Below, piece by piece: positions 63,689 to 64,000 of a stretch of DNA of 64,000 nt. Source of the stretch: Flectobacillus roseus (lineage in GTDB: Bacteria; Bacteroidota; Bacteroidia; Cytophagales; Spirosomataceae). A program made the translations under genes and the position numbers. The DNA lies in NCBI RefSeq assembly GCF_030056665.1, contig NZ_JASHIG010000015.1; one strand, given 5' to 3'. How positions within the stretch are numbered: the first letter of the stretch is position 1; each line of letters opens with the position of its first letter. Below the pieces are notes generated by a model, which worked only from the letters and a program-made list of their open reading frames with translations, had not been told where the DNA came from and ran no database searches.

Positions 63689-64000
63689 ATGTCCGTACAT
63701 AGTGAAATTAAGAGAATCACCACCCACATTTTGCAAGAAATGAAGAATCGTGGTGAAAAAATTAGTTGTTTGACTGCCTACGATTACTCGATGGCTCGTA
63801 TTGTCGATGCAGCAGGTGTTGACCTTATTTTGGTTGGCGATTCAGCTTCCAATGTAATGGCAGGGCATGAAACAACGCTCCCTATTACCCTTGACCAAAT
63901 GATTTACCATGCTTCATCAGTTGTGAAAGGAGTTAAGAGAGCACTTGTCGTAGTCGATATTCCATTTGGCTCATACCAAGGTAACTCTTCGGAAGCACTT
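63689..64000 (+). CDS. panB: 3-methyl-2-oxobutanoate hydroxymethyltransferase (partial, 3' end missing)
   Basis: First enzyme of the pantothenate branch; adds a hydroxymethyl group from methylene-tetrahydrofolate to ketoisovalerate. Only the first 104 codons are in the window, all open. Clear family pieces: KISCLTAYDYSMARIVDAAG, LILVGDSASNVMAGHETT and VVVDIPFGSYQ, the latter with metal-binding Asp residues (D in VGDS and VVDIPF). The ATG at 63689 gives the usual N-terminus (SVHSEIKRITTHIL). The rest lies beyond the right edge. Confidence 0.94.
   Translation, partial: MSVHSEIKRITTHILQEMKNRGEKISCLTAYDYSMARIVDAAGVDLILVGDSASNVMAGHETTLPITLDQMIYHASSVVKGVKRALVVVDIPFGSYQGNSSEAL

Noticed and set aside
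1..64000. Insertion sequences, prophage genes or tRNA genes
   Set aside because: No transposase, integrase, phage structural gene or cloverleaf-like sequence was found on either strand by reading; a dedicated tRNA search would settle the last point.

Overview
The window comes from a member of the Bacteroidota, most likely a Cytophagales/Spirosomaceae-type bacterium. I infer this from gene content (PorU and PorV of the type IX secretion system, GldE, RprY-like regulator, SprT and GtrA neighbours, DUF6702), from low-GC DNA, from weak or absent Shine-Dalgarno sequences, and from repeated use of the Bacteroidota promoter pattern TTG-N20-TAnnTTTG. The genus cannot be fixed from the sequence alone.

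Layout: 1-0.5 kb holds two near-identical tandem promoters and a boxA-like leader pointing left, the expected front end of an rRNA operon lying outside the window. 0.5-6 kb has an RprY-like response regulator, an acyl-CoA carboxylase beta subunit (mccB-like), the UvrD/PcrA helicase and a DUF192 protein. 6-14.2 kb is a conserved Bacteroidota block: mutY-ssb-gldE on the minus strand (with an unrelated lipoprotein where gldD is often found), divergent from HU, a TPR protein, a 29-residue very basic protein and RNase G. 14.3-16.8 kb is a compact McrB/McrC restriction system. 16.8-22 kb (minus) carries a DUF6702 protein, RseP, Dxr, a rhomboid protease and a polyprenyl diphosphate synthase. 22.4-29.3 kb has a DnaQ-like exonuclease and the distal complex I genes nuoK-L-M-N followed by a GtrA-like membrane protein. 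29.6-37.2 kb has a repeat-rich small lipoprotein, a SprT-like protein, porU, porV, an M16-family protein without its zinc site, and a CBS protein. 37-46 kb holds a PfkB kinase, a GNAT-like protein, a HEPN protein, cysS, two tandem rhomboid proteases and dxs. 46-63.3 kb is an accessory-looking surface region: a 7TMR-DISM histidine kinase, an outer-membrane barrel protein, a 2254-residue TANFOR-like surface protein, a fibronectin-type protein, typA/bipA, a heptanucleotide repeat array and another barrel protein with extracellular-type domains. The window ends inside panB.

Functionally, most of the window is housekeeping: isoprenoid synthesis (dxr, dxs, polyprenyl synthase), DNA repair (uvrD, mutY, ssb), RNA decay and translation (rng, typA, cysS), respiration (nuoKLMN) and protein export (porU, porV, rseP). 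The least explained parts are the barrel/TANFOR-like/fibronectin gene trio at 48.2-58.9 kb with the related protein at 61.6-63.3 kb, the 29-residue basic protein, and the McrBC locus with its large palindromic intergenic element. No tRNA, complete rRNA, insertion sequence or CRISPR array was seen.
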